Source of the DNA: Aquitalea sp. LB_tupeE
Lineage (GTDB): Bacteria; Pseudomonadota; Gammaproteobacteria; Burkholderiales; Chromobacteriaceae
Assembly: GCF_013391415.1 (NCBI RefSeq)
Contig: NZ_JACAXB010000011.1
Span: 1-64,000, forward strand
Direction: 5' to 3'
Length of the DNA: 64,000 nucleotides
Shown here: positions 47,505 to 56,000 of the stretch, in pieces
Position numbering within the stretch: position 1 is the stretch's first letter
Layout: every line of letters starts with the position of its first letter
The notes under the pieces: model-generated
Seen by the model: the letters and a program-made list of their open reading frames with translations, nothing else
The model's database searches: none
What the model was told of the DNA's origin: nothing
Translations under genes and position numbers: made by a program

Positions 47505-47520
47505 TGGCACGGTTTATGCA
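47505..47520 (+). promoter_or_regulatory. Sigma-54 promoter of glnK-amtB
   Basis: TGGCACGGTTTATGCA matches the sigma-54 consensus TGGCACG-N4-TTGCW, with the invariant GG and GC correctly spaced and one mismatch (A for the first T of the -12 element). The start would lie near 47531. It fits NtrC-controlled expression under nitrogen limitation; no NtrC site was identified with confidence. Confidence 0.8.
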
Positions 47521-47524
47521 CTAG

Positions 47525-47914
<390 letters not shown>

Positions 47915-47944
47915 GTCACGCTATAGCCATACAGGGGAAATCAC

Positions 47945-49255
47945 ATGAAGAAGAAACTTGCTGCCTTGGGTGCCGGCCTGCTGTCGCTGGCCCTGCCCGT
48001 TCTGGCTGATGCACCGGCAGGTCCGGCCATGGCGGACTTCAAGGTCATCAACTCCGGCGACACTGCCTGGATGCTGACCTCCACCGCACTGGTGCTGTTC
48101 ATGACCATTCCGGGCCTGGCCCTGTTCTACGGCGGCATGGTCCGCAAAAAGAACGTACTGGCCACACTAATGCAAAGCTTTGCCATCACCGCACTGGTGA
48201 CCGTGCTGTGGGCCATCGTTGGCTACAGCCTGGCCTTTACTGTTGGCAATCCCTACCTGGGTGACCTGAGCCGTGTCTTCCTGGATGGCATGGACTACAT
48301 TGCCGATACCAAGAAAGTAGCGGTTCACCCGGCTGCAGGCACCATTCCGGAATCGGTGTTCATGATGTTCCAGATGACCTTTGCCATCATTACCCCGGCA
48401 CTGATCACCGGCGCATTTGCTGAGCGGATGAAATTCTCTGCCCTGCTGATCTTTACTGCACTGTGGTCCCTGCTGGTTTATGTACCGGTTGCCCACTGGG
48501 TATGGGGTCCGGGCGGCTGGATGAGCGGCCAGGGCGTGCTGGACTTTGCTGGCGGCACCGTGGTGCACATCAATGCAGGTATTGCCGGTCTGATCTGTGC
48601 GCTGGTAATGGGCAAGCGTGTGGGTTTTGGCAAGGAAGCCATGCCGCCGCATAACCTGATCCTGACCCTGATTGGTGCTTCCATGCTGTGGGTAGGTTGG
48701 TTCGGCTTCAATGCCGGCTCTGCAGGTGCTGCTGATGGTCGTGCCGGCATGGCCATGGTGACCACTCAGGTTGCAACCGGCCTGGCTGCACTGGCCTGGA
48801 CTTTTGCTGAGTGGATTCACAAGAAAAAGCCGTCGGTACTGGGCATTGCTTCCGGTGCGGTAGCTGGCCTGGTTGCCATCACTCCGGCAGCTGGTTTCGT
48901 GGATGTGAAAGGTGCCTTGATTATTGGTGCAGTGGCAGGCGTGGTTTGCTTCTGGGGCGCCACCGGCCTGAAACACATGCTGGGCTACGATGACTCGCTG
49001 GATGCTTTTGGTGTGCATGGCGTTGGCGGTATCGTTGGTGCCCTGCTGACCGGTGTATTCGCAGTGAAGAGCATTGGTGGTTCCGAAGGTAGCCTGGCGA
49101 CTCAGGCAATCGGTGTGGGTGTGACCGTGGTGTACTGCGCCATCATCACCTTCATCCTGCTGAAAATCATTGATGTGGTTGTTGGCCTGCGTGTGGCTGA
49201 AGACGAAGAACGCGAAGGTCTGGATGTGGTTCTGCACGGCGAGCGTGTGGAGTAA
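47945..49255 (+). CDS. amtB: Ammonium transporter
   Basis: The 436-residue precursor has a cleavable signal (MKKKLAALGAGLLSLALPVLADA), followed by about eleven membrane helices. The twin pore histidines lie in GGTVVHINAGIAGL and FGVHGVGGIVGALLTG, and the conserved motif FYGGMVRKKN follows the first helix. The trimeric channel takes up ammonium. It lies 30 bases after glnK and shares its promoter. A terminator follows. Confidence 0.97.
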   Translation: MKKKLAALGAGLLSLALPVLADAPAGPAMADFKVINSGDTAWMLTSTALVLFMTIPGLALFYGGMVRKKNVLATLMQSFAITALVTVLWAIVGYSLAFTVGNPYLGDLSRVFLDGMDYIADTKKVAVHPAAGTIPESVFMMFQMTFAIITPALITGAFAERMKFSALLIFTALWSLLVYVPVAHWVWGPGGWMSGQGVLDFAGGTVVHINAGIAGLICALVMGKRVGFGKEAMPPHNLILTLIGASMLWVGWFGFNAGSAGAADGRAGMAMVTTQVATGLAALAWTFAEWIHKKKPSVLGIASGAVAGLVAITPAAGFVDVKGALIIGAVAGVVCFWGATGLKHMLGYDDSLDAFGVHGVGGIVGALLTGVFAVKSIGGSEGSLATQAIGVGVTVVYCAIITFILLKIIDVVVGLRVAEDEEREGLDVVLHGERVE

Positions 49256-49297
49256 TAAGCAGCCAACACCATCTACAAGTTGTGGTAAGGGACTTCG

Positions 49298-49320
49298 GGG
49301 CGCTTCGGCGCCCTTTTTTT
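49298..49320 (+). terminator. Terminator after amtB
   Basis: GGGCGC and GCGCCC close a TTCG tetraloop, followed by seven T residues. Confidence 0.92.
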
Positions 49321-49342
49321 ATGTCCTTGGCAAACAGGCATG

Positions 49343-49372
49343 AAAAAAAGCACCGAGATGAATCGGTGCTTT
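49343..49372 (-). terminator. Terminator after metK
   Basis: AAAGCACCGA and TCGGTGCTTT pair around a 6-base loop; a T run follows on the minus strand. Confidence 0.9.
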
Positions 49373-49395
49373 CTGGCTTGGAAAAAATAGCTGTG

Positions 49396-50565
49396 TTACA
49401 GACCGGCGTCAGCGCGCAGCGCTTCCACCTTGTCGGTGCGCTCCCAGGTGAATTCCGGCTCTTCACGGCCGAAGTGGCCGTAAGCGGCGGTCTTGCCGTA
49501 GATCGGACGCAGCAGGTCCAGCATCTGGATGATGCCTTTCGGACGCAGGTCGAAGTGCTTCTTCACCAGTTCCACGATCTTTTCATTCGGAATCTTGTTG
49601 GTGCCGAAGGTATCGACTGCAATCGAGGTAGGCTCGGCCACGCCGATGGCGTAGGAAACCTGGATCTGGCACTGACGGGCGAGGCCGGCAGCGACGATGT
49701 TCTTGGCCACATAACGACCAGCATAGGCGGCAGAGCGGTCTACCTTGGACGGGTCCTTGCCGGAGAAGGCGCCACCACCGTGCGGGGCGGCACCACCGTA
49801 GGTGTCGACAATGATCTTGCGACCGGTCAGGCCGCAATCGCCCATCGGGCCGCCAATCACAAAGCGGCCAGTCGGGTTCACCAGATACTTGGTTTCAGCA
49901 GTCAGCATTTCCGGCGGCAGGACCGGCTTGATGATGTCTTCAATCACCGCTTCGGTCAGCGTCTTGTGGTCGATGTCCGGGCTGTGCTGGGTGGACAGCA
50001 CCACGGTGTCGATGCGCTTGGGCAGGCCGGTTTCACCATCGTAGACGCAGGTGATCTGGCTCTTGGCATCCGGACGCAGCCACGGCAGGCGGCCATCCTT
50101 GCGCAGTTCGGCCTGCCGCTGTACCAGACGATGGGCGTAGTAGATGGGGAAAGGCATCAGCGTCGGGGTTTCGTCGCAGGCATAGCCAAACATCAGGCCC
50201 TGGTCGCCAGCGCCCTGGTTCAGGTCCAGGCCTTCGCCTTCGTTCACGCCCTGGGCGATGTCTTGCGATTGCTTGTCGTAGCAGGCCATGACGGCGCAGC
50301 CATGGTAGTCGAAACCCAGCTCGGAGTTGTCGTAACCGATGCGCTTGATGGTCTCGCGTGCAATCTTGATGTAGTCGACATTGGCCGAGGTGGTAATTTC
50401 ACCAGCCAGTACCACCAGGCCGGTGTTGACCAGGGTTTCGGCTGCTACGCGAGCGTATTTGTCTTCGCGCAGGATGGCATCGAGGATGGCATCGGAGATT
50501 TGGTCGGCTACTTTGTCCGGATGGCCTTCCGATACCGATTCCGACGTAAACAGATATTCGCTCAT
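49396..50565 (-). CDS. metK: S-adenosylmethionine synthetase
   Basis: MetK makes S-adenosylmethionine from methionine and ATP. The 389-residue protein has [18 protein letters not shown] at the start, [17 protein letters not shown] around residue 116, and [19 protein letters not shown] around residue 265, which bind ATP, magnesium and potassium. The ATG at 50565 matches the family start [10 protein letters not shown]. It is divergent from the acyltransferase pair, with 77 bases between starts. I saw no SAM riboswitch in this short leader. Confidence 0.97.
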   Translation of the reverse strand: MSEYLFTSESVSEGHPDKVADQISDAILDAILREDKYARVAAETLVNTGLVVLAGEITTSANVDYIKIARETIKRIGYDNSELGFDYHGCAVMACYDKQSQDIAQGVNEGEGLDLNQGAGDQGLMFGYACDETPTLMPFPIYYAHRLVQRQAELRKDGRLPWLRPDAKSQITCVYDGETGLPKRIDTVVLSTQHSPDIDHKTLTEAVIEDIIKPVLPPEMLTAETKYLVNPTGRFVIGGPMGDCGLTGRKIIVDTYGGAAPHGGGAFSGKDPSKVDRSAAYAGRYVAKNIVAAGLARQCQIQVSYAIGVAEPTSIAVDTFGTNKIPNEKIVELVKKHFDLRPKGIIQMLDLLRPIYGKTAAYGHFGREEPEFTWERTDKVEALRADAGL

Positions 50566-50642
50566 TTGTTTGTTGATTCCCGAATAAAGCAAAACAGTGT
50601 GATGATAAAATAGGCCGCTTTACGATCACCACTGACTAAACC

Positions 50643-51536
50643 ATGTCCAAGCTGGTCCAACTCGTGTTGTCCTTGCTGGCGCGTTTGCCGCTGTCGTGGC
50701 TGCAATGTCTCGGCGCCATTCTGGGGCGGCTTACTTACCTTTCATCCCCGCGCTATGCAGAGCGGATGAGAAGTAATCTGGCGTCGAGTAAAATCTGTGA
50801 AAATTATCAGGTTTTACAAGGACTAGTCAAACAATCCGCACTGGAAACCGGTAAAGGTGCATTGGAATTGTCAATAGCCTGGTGCCGGGAGCCGGAAGAC
50901 ATTGCCGCGCTGGTAAAAGACTGTCATGGCTGGGAGCATGTTGAACGTGCCTTGCAGGCCGGTCACGGTATTGTTTTTGTCACCCCGCACCTTGGCAGCT
51001 ATGACATTGCCGGCCGTTACATCAGCTCGCGCCTGCCCTTTCCGTTGACTGCCATGTACCGGCCGCCAAAGCTTGCCTGGCTGGAACCGGTGATGCAGGC
51101 AGGCCGCGCGCGCGGCAAGGGCAAGACCGCACCGGCCACCGGGGCCGGTGTGCGTATTCTGATGAAGGCGCTGAAGTCGGGCGAAGCCACCATCATTTTG
51201 CCCGATCAGGTTCCTGGCAACGGGGAAGGGGTATGGGCAGCTTTTTTTGGCAAACCGGCTTACACCATGAGCCTGGTACCGCGCCTGGCGCAGGTTAGCG
51301 GTGTGGAAGTGCTGTTTTTTGTTGGCGAGCGCCTGCCACGTGGCGAGGGCTTCGTCGTGCATATCGAAGCCATGTCCCAGCCATTCAGTGGTGACAAGGA
51401 TGCCGATTGCGCGCTGCTAAACCGGACCGTGGAAGACATGATCCGCCGCTTCCCCAGCCAGTACCTGTGGAGCTACAACCGTTACAAATGCCCGGCGGGC
51501 GTCACGCCGCCGGACCATCAGCAAGGAAACCCATGA
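50643..51536 (+). CDS. LpxL/HtrB-type lipid A acyltransferase, first copy
   Basis: The 297-residue inner-membrane protein belongs to the lipid A late acyltransferases. The active-site motif is TPHLGSYD, with His116 and Asp121 (HX4D), where LpxL and LpxM usually have HX4E. Further motifs are KSGEATIILPDQVP around residue 185 and a C-terminal YLWSYNRYK. It should add an acyl chain to lipid A on the inner leaflet, though another lysolipid is possible given the aspartate. Its last bases overlap the next gene (ATGA). Confidence 0.85.
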   Translation: MSKLVQLVLSLLARLPLSWLQCLGAILGRLTYLSSPRYAERMRSNLASSKICENYQVLQGLVKQSALETGKGALELSIAWCREPEDIAALVKDCHGWEHVERALQAGHGIVFVTPHLGSYDIAGRYISSRLPFPLTAMYRPPKLAWLEPVMQAGRARGKGKTAPATGAGVRILMKALKSGEATIILPDQVPGNGEGVWAAFFGKPAYTMSLVPRLAQVSGVEVLFFVGERLPRGEGFVVHIEAMSQPFSGDKDADCALLNRTVEDMIRRFPSQYLWSYNRYKCPAGVTPPDHQQGNP

Positions 51537-52399
51537 AGATTGTTTTTGCCCTGTTATGGCTGATTCGCCTGCTGCCCATGTGGGCGATTGGTTCACTGGC
51601 GGATGGAATTGGATTGGTGGCCTATCACCTGGCAGCTGACCGTCGCAAGGTAGGCCTCACCAACTTGCGCATTTGTTTCCCTGACATGAGCGAGGCTGAA
51701 CGCAAGCGGCTGATCAAGGCCAATTTTGGCTACATGATCCGCCTGGCACTGGAATACGGTGTTGCCTGGTGGAGCTCTGCCGAGCGCATCCGCAAGCTGG
51801 TTACCATCAAGAATCTGCACATCGTGGAGGAGCTGCGCGCCAAGGGAGAGGATGTGATCCTGTTCTATCCCCACTTTGTCGGCTTCGAGATGTGTGTTTT
51901 TGCGCTGAACCAGGTGCTGCCGCTGGTGAGCGTTTATTCGCAACAGAAGAATGACACGCTGGATGCCCAGATCTACGCTGGCCGTCAGCGCTACAACAAT
52001 TGCTATATCGTGCCGCGTAATGAAGGCTTGCGCTCCATCATCAAGGCCATGCGCAAGGAACACACGCCTTTCCTCTACCTGCCTGATCAGGACTTTGGCG
52101 CGCGCGACTCGGTGTTCGTGAAATTCTTCGAGAAGGATGCCGCGACGATTACCGGCCTGTCACGCATCAGCAAGCTGGCCAAGGCGCACGTGGTTCCCTT
52201 GATCGCGCGCCGTGTTGGCAATCGCTTCGAGCTGGAATTTTATCCGGCATGGGAAAACTACCCGACCGATGATGTAGTAACTGATACACGGCGCATGAAT
52301 GCCTTTCTGGAAGAGCGGATCCGTGAGATACCTGCCCAATACTTCTGGCTGCACAAACGCTTCAAAAGCCGCCCAGAAGGTGAACAGCGCATTTATTGA
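51533..52399 (+). CDS. LpxL/HtrB-type lipid A acyltransferase, second copy
   Basis: The 288-residue protein is a second acyltransferase of the same family. It has the canonical HX4E motif (His114 and Glu119 in YPHFVGFEMC), then FLYLPDQDFGARDSVFV and the C-terminal QYFWLHKRFKSRP. The start ATG overlaps the stop of the first copy, so the two are translationally coupled. The two proteins differ widely in sequence and are likely to add different chains or use different positions. A terminator follows. Confidence 0.88.
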   Translation: MKIVFALLWLIRLLPMWAIGSLADGIGLVAYHLAADRRKVGLTNLRICFPDMSEAERKRLIKANFGYMIRLALEYGVAWWSSAERIRKLVTIKNLHIVEELRAKGEDVILFYPHFVGFEMCVFALNQVLPLVSVYSQQKNDTLDAQIYAGRQRYNNCYIVPRNEGLRSIIKAMRKEHTPFLYLPDQDFGARDSVFVKFFEKDAATITGLSRISKLAKAHVVPLIARRVGNRFELEFYPAWENYPTDDVVTDTRRMNAFLEERIREIPAQYFWLHKRFKSRPEGEQRIY

Positions 52400-52418
52400 A
52401 TGCCATGCCTGTAACAAG

Positions 52419-52446
52419 AAAACCCGGCCCCGTGCCGGGTTTTTTC
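52419..52446 (+). terminator. Terminator after the acyltransferase pair
   Basis: AACCCGGC and GCCGGGTT pair around a 5-base loop, followed by a T run. The next 170 bases up to 52620 show no gene or clear signal. Confidence 0.88.
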
Positions 52447-52624
52447 TTGTCCGTTGCAATTGGAAAGCCCGCAGATAAGGATCAATCCGACCTGAAGGGT
52501 TCTTTGACATCCCAACGTAGCCCGCCTGCACTCCCCTGCTACCCTGCACTGCCATGCCCGGCGACTGCAAACCCAGTCGCTACCTGCAAGCAATCCTTTG
52601 TCCTGAACAGGCAATGACAAGCCA

Positions 52625-52652
52625 TGAAAAAACCCAGCCGAAGCCGGGTTTT
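52625..52652 (-). terminator. Terminator of the nuo operon
   Basis: On the minus strand AAAACCCGGC pairs with GCTGGGTTTT (one G-U pair) around a TTCG loop, followed by TTTTTTC. It lies after the DUF2818 gene. Confidence 0.85.
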
Positions 52653-52670
52653 CTTTGCAAGCCTTACTGC

Positions 52671-52967
52671 TTAGTGGCTGCGCTTCTTCCAGAACATCTG
52701 ATAGACAAAACCGGGAAACGCAAACACTACAAACAAGGCAGCTGTCGTGACATAGAACTGCCAGTGCTGCTGCTGAACCGGCATCTGCTTGGTCTCGAGA
52801 AAACGCGCAAACAGCCCGACCAGCAGAAACAGCACCGCCATTTCCAGCAAACGCCAACCGAAATGCTTGTTGGCAAGCGGGAGCACACCAGCCAGACGCG
52901 AGGTCAGGAAGGGCAGGTTTGCCGCCAGGAAGGCGACGATCAGCAAGGTAGCAACACTGGCTTGCAT
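52671..52967 (-). CDS. DUF2818 family membrane protein
   Basis: The 98-residue protein has about three hydrophobic segments and the conserved stretch HFGWRLLEMAVLFLLVGLFARFLE. It is the small DUF2818 family found in betaproteobacteria directly after nuoN. It starts 15 bases after nuoN ends and carries the operon terminator, so it is co-expressed with complex I. No function is known; an assembly or accessory role is a reasonable guess based only on position. Confidence 0.85.
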   Translation of the reverse strand: MQASVATLLIVAFLAANLPFLTSRLAGVLPLANKHFGWRLLEMAVLFLLVGLFARFLETKQMPVQQQHWQFYVTTAALFVVFAFPGFVYQMFWKKRSH

Positions 52968-52982
52968 GTACAGGGCTTTCGT

Positions 52983-54437
52983 TTAGATGGCAGCCAGCGA
53001 TTGCTTCATCGCTTGCATGCACAGCACGATCACACGTTCCGGCACTACGCCCAGTACCAGCAGCGCAATGGCATTCAGCGACAGCACCAGCTTCATGTCG
53101 GCACGCATCACGATGGCGGAAGTATCCTGTGCTTCGTCGAAGTAGATGTTCTTCACCACACGCAGGTAGTAGAAGGCACCAATCAACGACATCATCACGG
53201 ATACCACGGCCAGCCAGTACAGATGGATGTCTGCAATGGCCTTGATGACGGCGAACTTGGCATAGAAGCCAGCGAGCGGCGGAACACCTGCCATGGAGAA
53301 CATGGTCAGCAGCATCAGCAGGGCATACCAGCTGTTGCGGCTGTTCAAGCCCTTCAGGTCGTCCAGGGTTTCGCATTCGAAACCGGCACGGGACAGACCC
53401 AGCAGGATACCGAAGCTGACCATGGACATCAGCACGTAGATCAGGGCGTAGAACAAGGCAGCGGCATAGCCATCCGGGGTACCAGCCAACAGGCCCAGCA
53501 GCAGGAAGCCCATATGGGAGATGGTTGAGTAAGCCAGCATGCGCTTGATGTTGGTTTGTGCGATGGCAGTGATGTTACCGATGGCCATGGACAGCACAGC
53601 CACCAGGGCCAGCATGGCCTGCCAGTCGGCCACCATGGCTTCCAGGCCTTGCACCAGGATGCGCAGTACAAAGACAAACGCAGCCAGCTTCGGCGCTGCA
53701 CCCACCATCAGGGTAACGGCTGTTGCCGAGCCTTGGTAAACGTCCGGTACCCACATGTGGAACGGTACCGCACCCAGCTTGAAGCACAAGCCAGCCACGA
53801 TGAACACCAGGCCAAATACCAGCAGCATGTCGTTGGCGGTATGGGCCTTGATTGCCTTGGCAACCAGCGCCAGATCCAGCGTGCCAGTAGCACCGTAAAT
53901 CATGGAAATACCGTACAACAGCAGGCCGGAAGCCAGTGCACCCAGCACGAAGTACTTCATGGCCGACTCGGTTGCCTTCACCGAATCACGCTGCAGCGCA
54001 ATCAGCGAATACAGCGACAGCGACAGCAGTTCCAGACCCATGTACAGCGACACGAAGCTGGATGCAGATACCATGAAGTTCATGCCCAGCAGTGCAAACA
54101 GTGCCAGGGAGAAGAACTCGCCGCGCAGCAGGCCGCGGTCAGCAATGTACTGACGGCTGTACACCAGCACGATGGCGGTACTGCCATACATGGCCAGCTT
54201 TACCAGACTGGACAATGCATCACTGACAAACATGCCAGAGAAGGTATGTACCGGAACCACCGGGTAGGTTTGCACCTGCAACAGGGCACAGACTGCCAAC
54301 GTCAGCAAGGCGAGGCCGTAATGCATGCCGCGCTTTGCGTCCGAAATAAAGGCATCGAGCATGAGGATGACCAGAATTGCCCCGGACATGAACAGTTCGG
54401 GCAATGCAGGCATCAGGTTCAGATCAGCCCAATTCAT
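52983..54437 (-). CDS. nuoN: NADH-quinone oxidoreductase subunit N
   Basis: The 484-residue membrane subunit is one of three antiporter-like proton pumps of complex I. It has about fourteen hydrophobic segments and the conserved lysine regions FKLGAVPFHMWVPDVYQGSA and AQTNIKRMLAYSTISHMGF, with a glutamate in SLYMGLELLSLSLY. The length and order after nuoM are typical. Confidence 0.96.
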   Translation of the reverse strand: MNWADLNLMPALPELFMSGAILVILMLDAFISDAKRGMHYGLALLTLAVCALLQVQTYPVVPVHTFSGMFVSDALSSLVKLAMYGSTAIVLVYSRQYIADRGLLRGEFFSLALFALLGMNFMVSASSFVSLYMGLELLSLSLYSLIALQRDSVKATESAMKYFVLGALASGLLLYGISMIYGATGTLDLALVAKAIKAHTANDMLLVFGLVFIVAGLCFKLGAVPFHMWVPDVYQGSATAVTLMVGAAPKLAAFVFVLRILVQGLEAMVADWQAMLALVAVLSMAIGNITAIAQTNIKRMLAYSTISHMGFLLLGLLAGTPDGYAAALFYALIYVLMSMVSFGILLGLSRAGFECETLDDLKGLNSRNSWYALLMLLTMFSMAGVPPLAGFYAKFAVIKAIADIHLYWLAVVSVMMSLIGAFYYLRVVKNIYFDEAQDTSAIVMRADMKLVLSLNAIALLVLGVVPERVIVLCMQAMKQSLAAI

Positions 54438-54460
54438 TATGTTTTCCTTATGGCCTTAGC

Positions 54461-55963
54461 TTAGAGCTTGGTCTGCGCAACATGCGCAATCAGGTCATTT
54501 ACCGACAGGTGCATCTTCTCGACGAAGCCTTGCGGATACAGACCCATGCCCAGCACCGCAATGGCCAGAACGACCAGCACCAGGAACTCGCGTTTGTTCA
54601 CGTCAGCCATTTCTTCAACGTGGTGATTGCTCACCTCGCCAAAGATCACCCGCTTGTACATCCACAGTGTGTAAGCAGCACCGAAGATCAGGGTGGTTGC
54701 GGCCAGCGCGGCGTACCAGAAGTTCACCTGTACCGCACCCATGATCACCATGAACTCACCGGCAAAACCGGAAGTTGCCGGCAGACCGGAGTTGGCCATG
54801 GCAAACAGCATCATGAAGGCAGCAAAGATCGGCATCTTGTTGGCCACACCACCGTAGTCGGCGATATTGCGGCTGTGCACGCGGTCGTACATCACACCGA
54901 TACAGAAGAACATGCCGGCGGAAACGAAGCCGTGCGACACCATCTGAACCAGTGCGCCCTCAACCGCCCACTGGTTCAGGTGCGAACCGGTGAACATGAA
55001 CATGCCCAGGGTGACAAAGCCCATGTGGGAAATGGAGGAGTAAGCCACCAGTTTCTTCATGTCGGTTTGTACCAGCGCAACCAGACCGATGTACACCACG
55101 GCCACCAGCGACAGGGCAACCATGATCCACGACAGTTCACGTGCTGCATCCGGCAGGATGGGCAGCGCAAACCGCAGGAAGCCGTAAGCACCAATCTTCA
55201 GCGTGATGGCTGCCAGCACCATGGAACCACCAGTCGGCGCTTCCACGTGGGCATCCGGCAACCAGGTATGCACCGGCCACATCGGCACCTTTACGGCGAA
55301 CGACAGGAAGAAGGCGATGAACAGCAGGATCTGTACGTGCAGCGGAATCTTGGCAATTGCCTGAAAGGCCTGGATGTCGAATGTCTTGCCAGCCTGGAAG
55401 TACAGGTAGATCAAGGCAACCAGCATCAGCAGCGAACCGAGCAGGGTGTACAGGAAGAACTTGAAGGATGCATACACACGACGCGGACCACCCCAGACAC
55501 CGATGATCAGGTACATCGGGATCAGCATGCCTTCAAAGAAGACATAGAACAGAATGGCATCCAGCGCGGCAAATGCACCGTTGATCAGGCCGGACATGAT
55601 CAGGAAAGCGGCCATGTACTGCGACTGGCGCTTCTTGATGACTTCCCAGCCAGCCAGCACCACCATCAGGGTGGTGAAGCTGTTCAGGATGACAAACAGC
55701 ATGGAAATGCCGTCAACACCCAGATGGTACTGGATACCGAAGGAGGCAATCCACGGCTTCACTTCCTCGAACTGCATGCCGCCGTTCAGGTTGTCAAAGC
55801 CGGTAAACAAGGGCAGGGACAACAGGAAACCGATCAGGGCACCGGCTACGGCGACCCAGCGAGCCATGGTGGCCCGTTGGTCTCCTCCCGTAGCCAGTAC
55901 CAGCAACCCGGCCACGATCGGGGCCCAGATCACCAGACTTAACTGATTTGTGAACATAGTCAA
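54461..55963 (-). CDS. nuoM: NADH-quinone oxidoreductase subunit M
   Basis: The 500-residue antiporter-like subunit has about fourteen membrane helices. The pump glutamate lies in FYVFFEGMLIPMYLIIG, the central lysine in AVKVPMWPVHTWLPDAHVEAPTGGS, and the family stretch VQTDMKKLVAYSSISHMGFV follows. It lies between nuoL and nuoN with short gaps. Confidence 0.96.
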   Translation of the reverse strand: MTMFTNQLSLVIWAPIVAGLLVLATGGDQRATMARWVAVAGALIGFLLSLPLFTGFDNLNGGMQFEEVKPWIASFGIQYHLGVDGISMLFVILNSFTTLMVVLAGWEVIKKRQSQYMAAFLIMSGLINGAFAALDAILFYVFFEGMLIPMYLIIGVWGGPRRVYASFKFFLYTLLGSLLMLVALIYLYFQAGKTFDIQAFQAIAKIPLHVQILLFIAFFLSFAVKVPMWPVHTWLPDAHVEAPTGGSMVLAAITLKIGAYGFLRFALPILPDAARELSWIMVALSLVAVVYIGLVALVQTDMKKLVAYSSISHMGFVTLGMFMFTGSHLNQWAVEGALVQMVSHGFVSAGMFFCIGVMYDRVHSRNIADYGGVANKMPIFAAFMMLFAMANSGLPATSGFAGEFMVIMGAVQVNFWYAALAATTLIFGAAYTLWMYKRVIFGEVSNHHVEEMADVNKREFLVLVVLAIAVLGMGLYPQGFVEKMHLSVNDLIAHVAQTKL

Positions 55964-56000
55964 AACCTAAGTAGTTATTCCAATTCCAGAGGTCTGGGCC

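Noticed and set aside
50566-50642. Possible SAM riboswitch before metK
   Set aside because: The metK-acyltransferase gap is only 77 bases and shows none of the conserved riboswitch stems.
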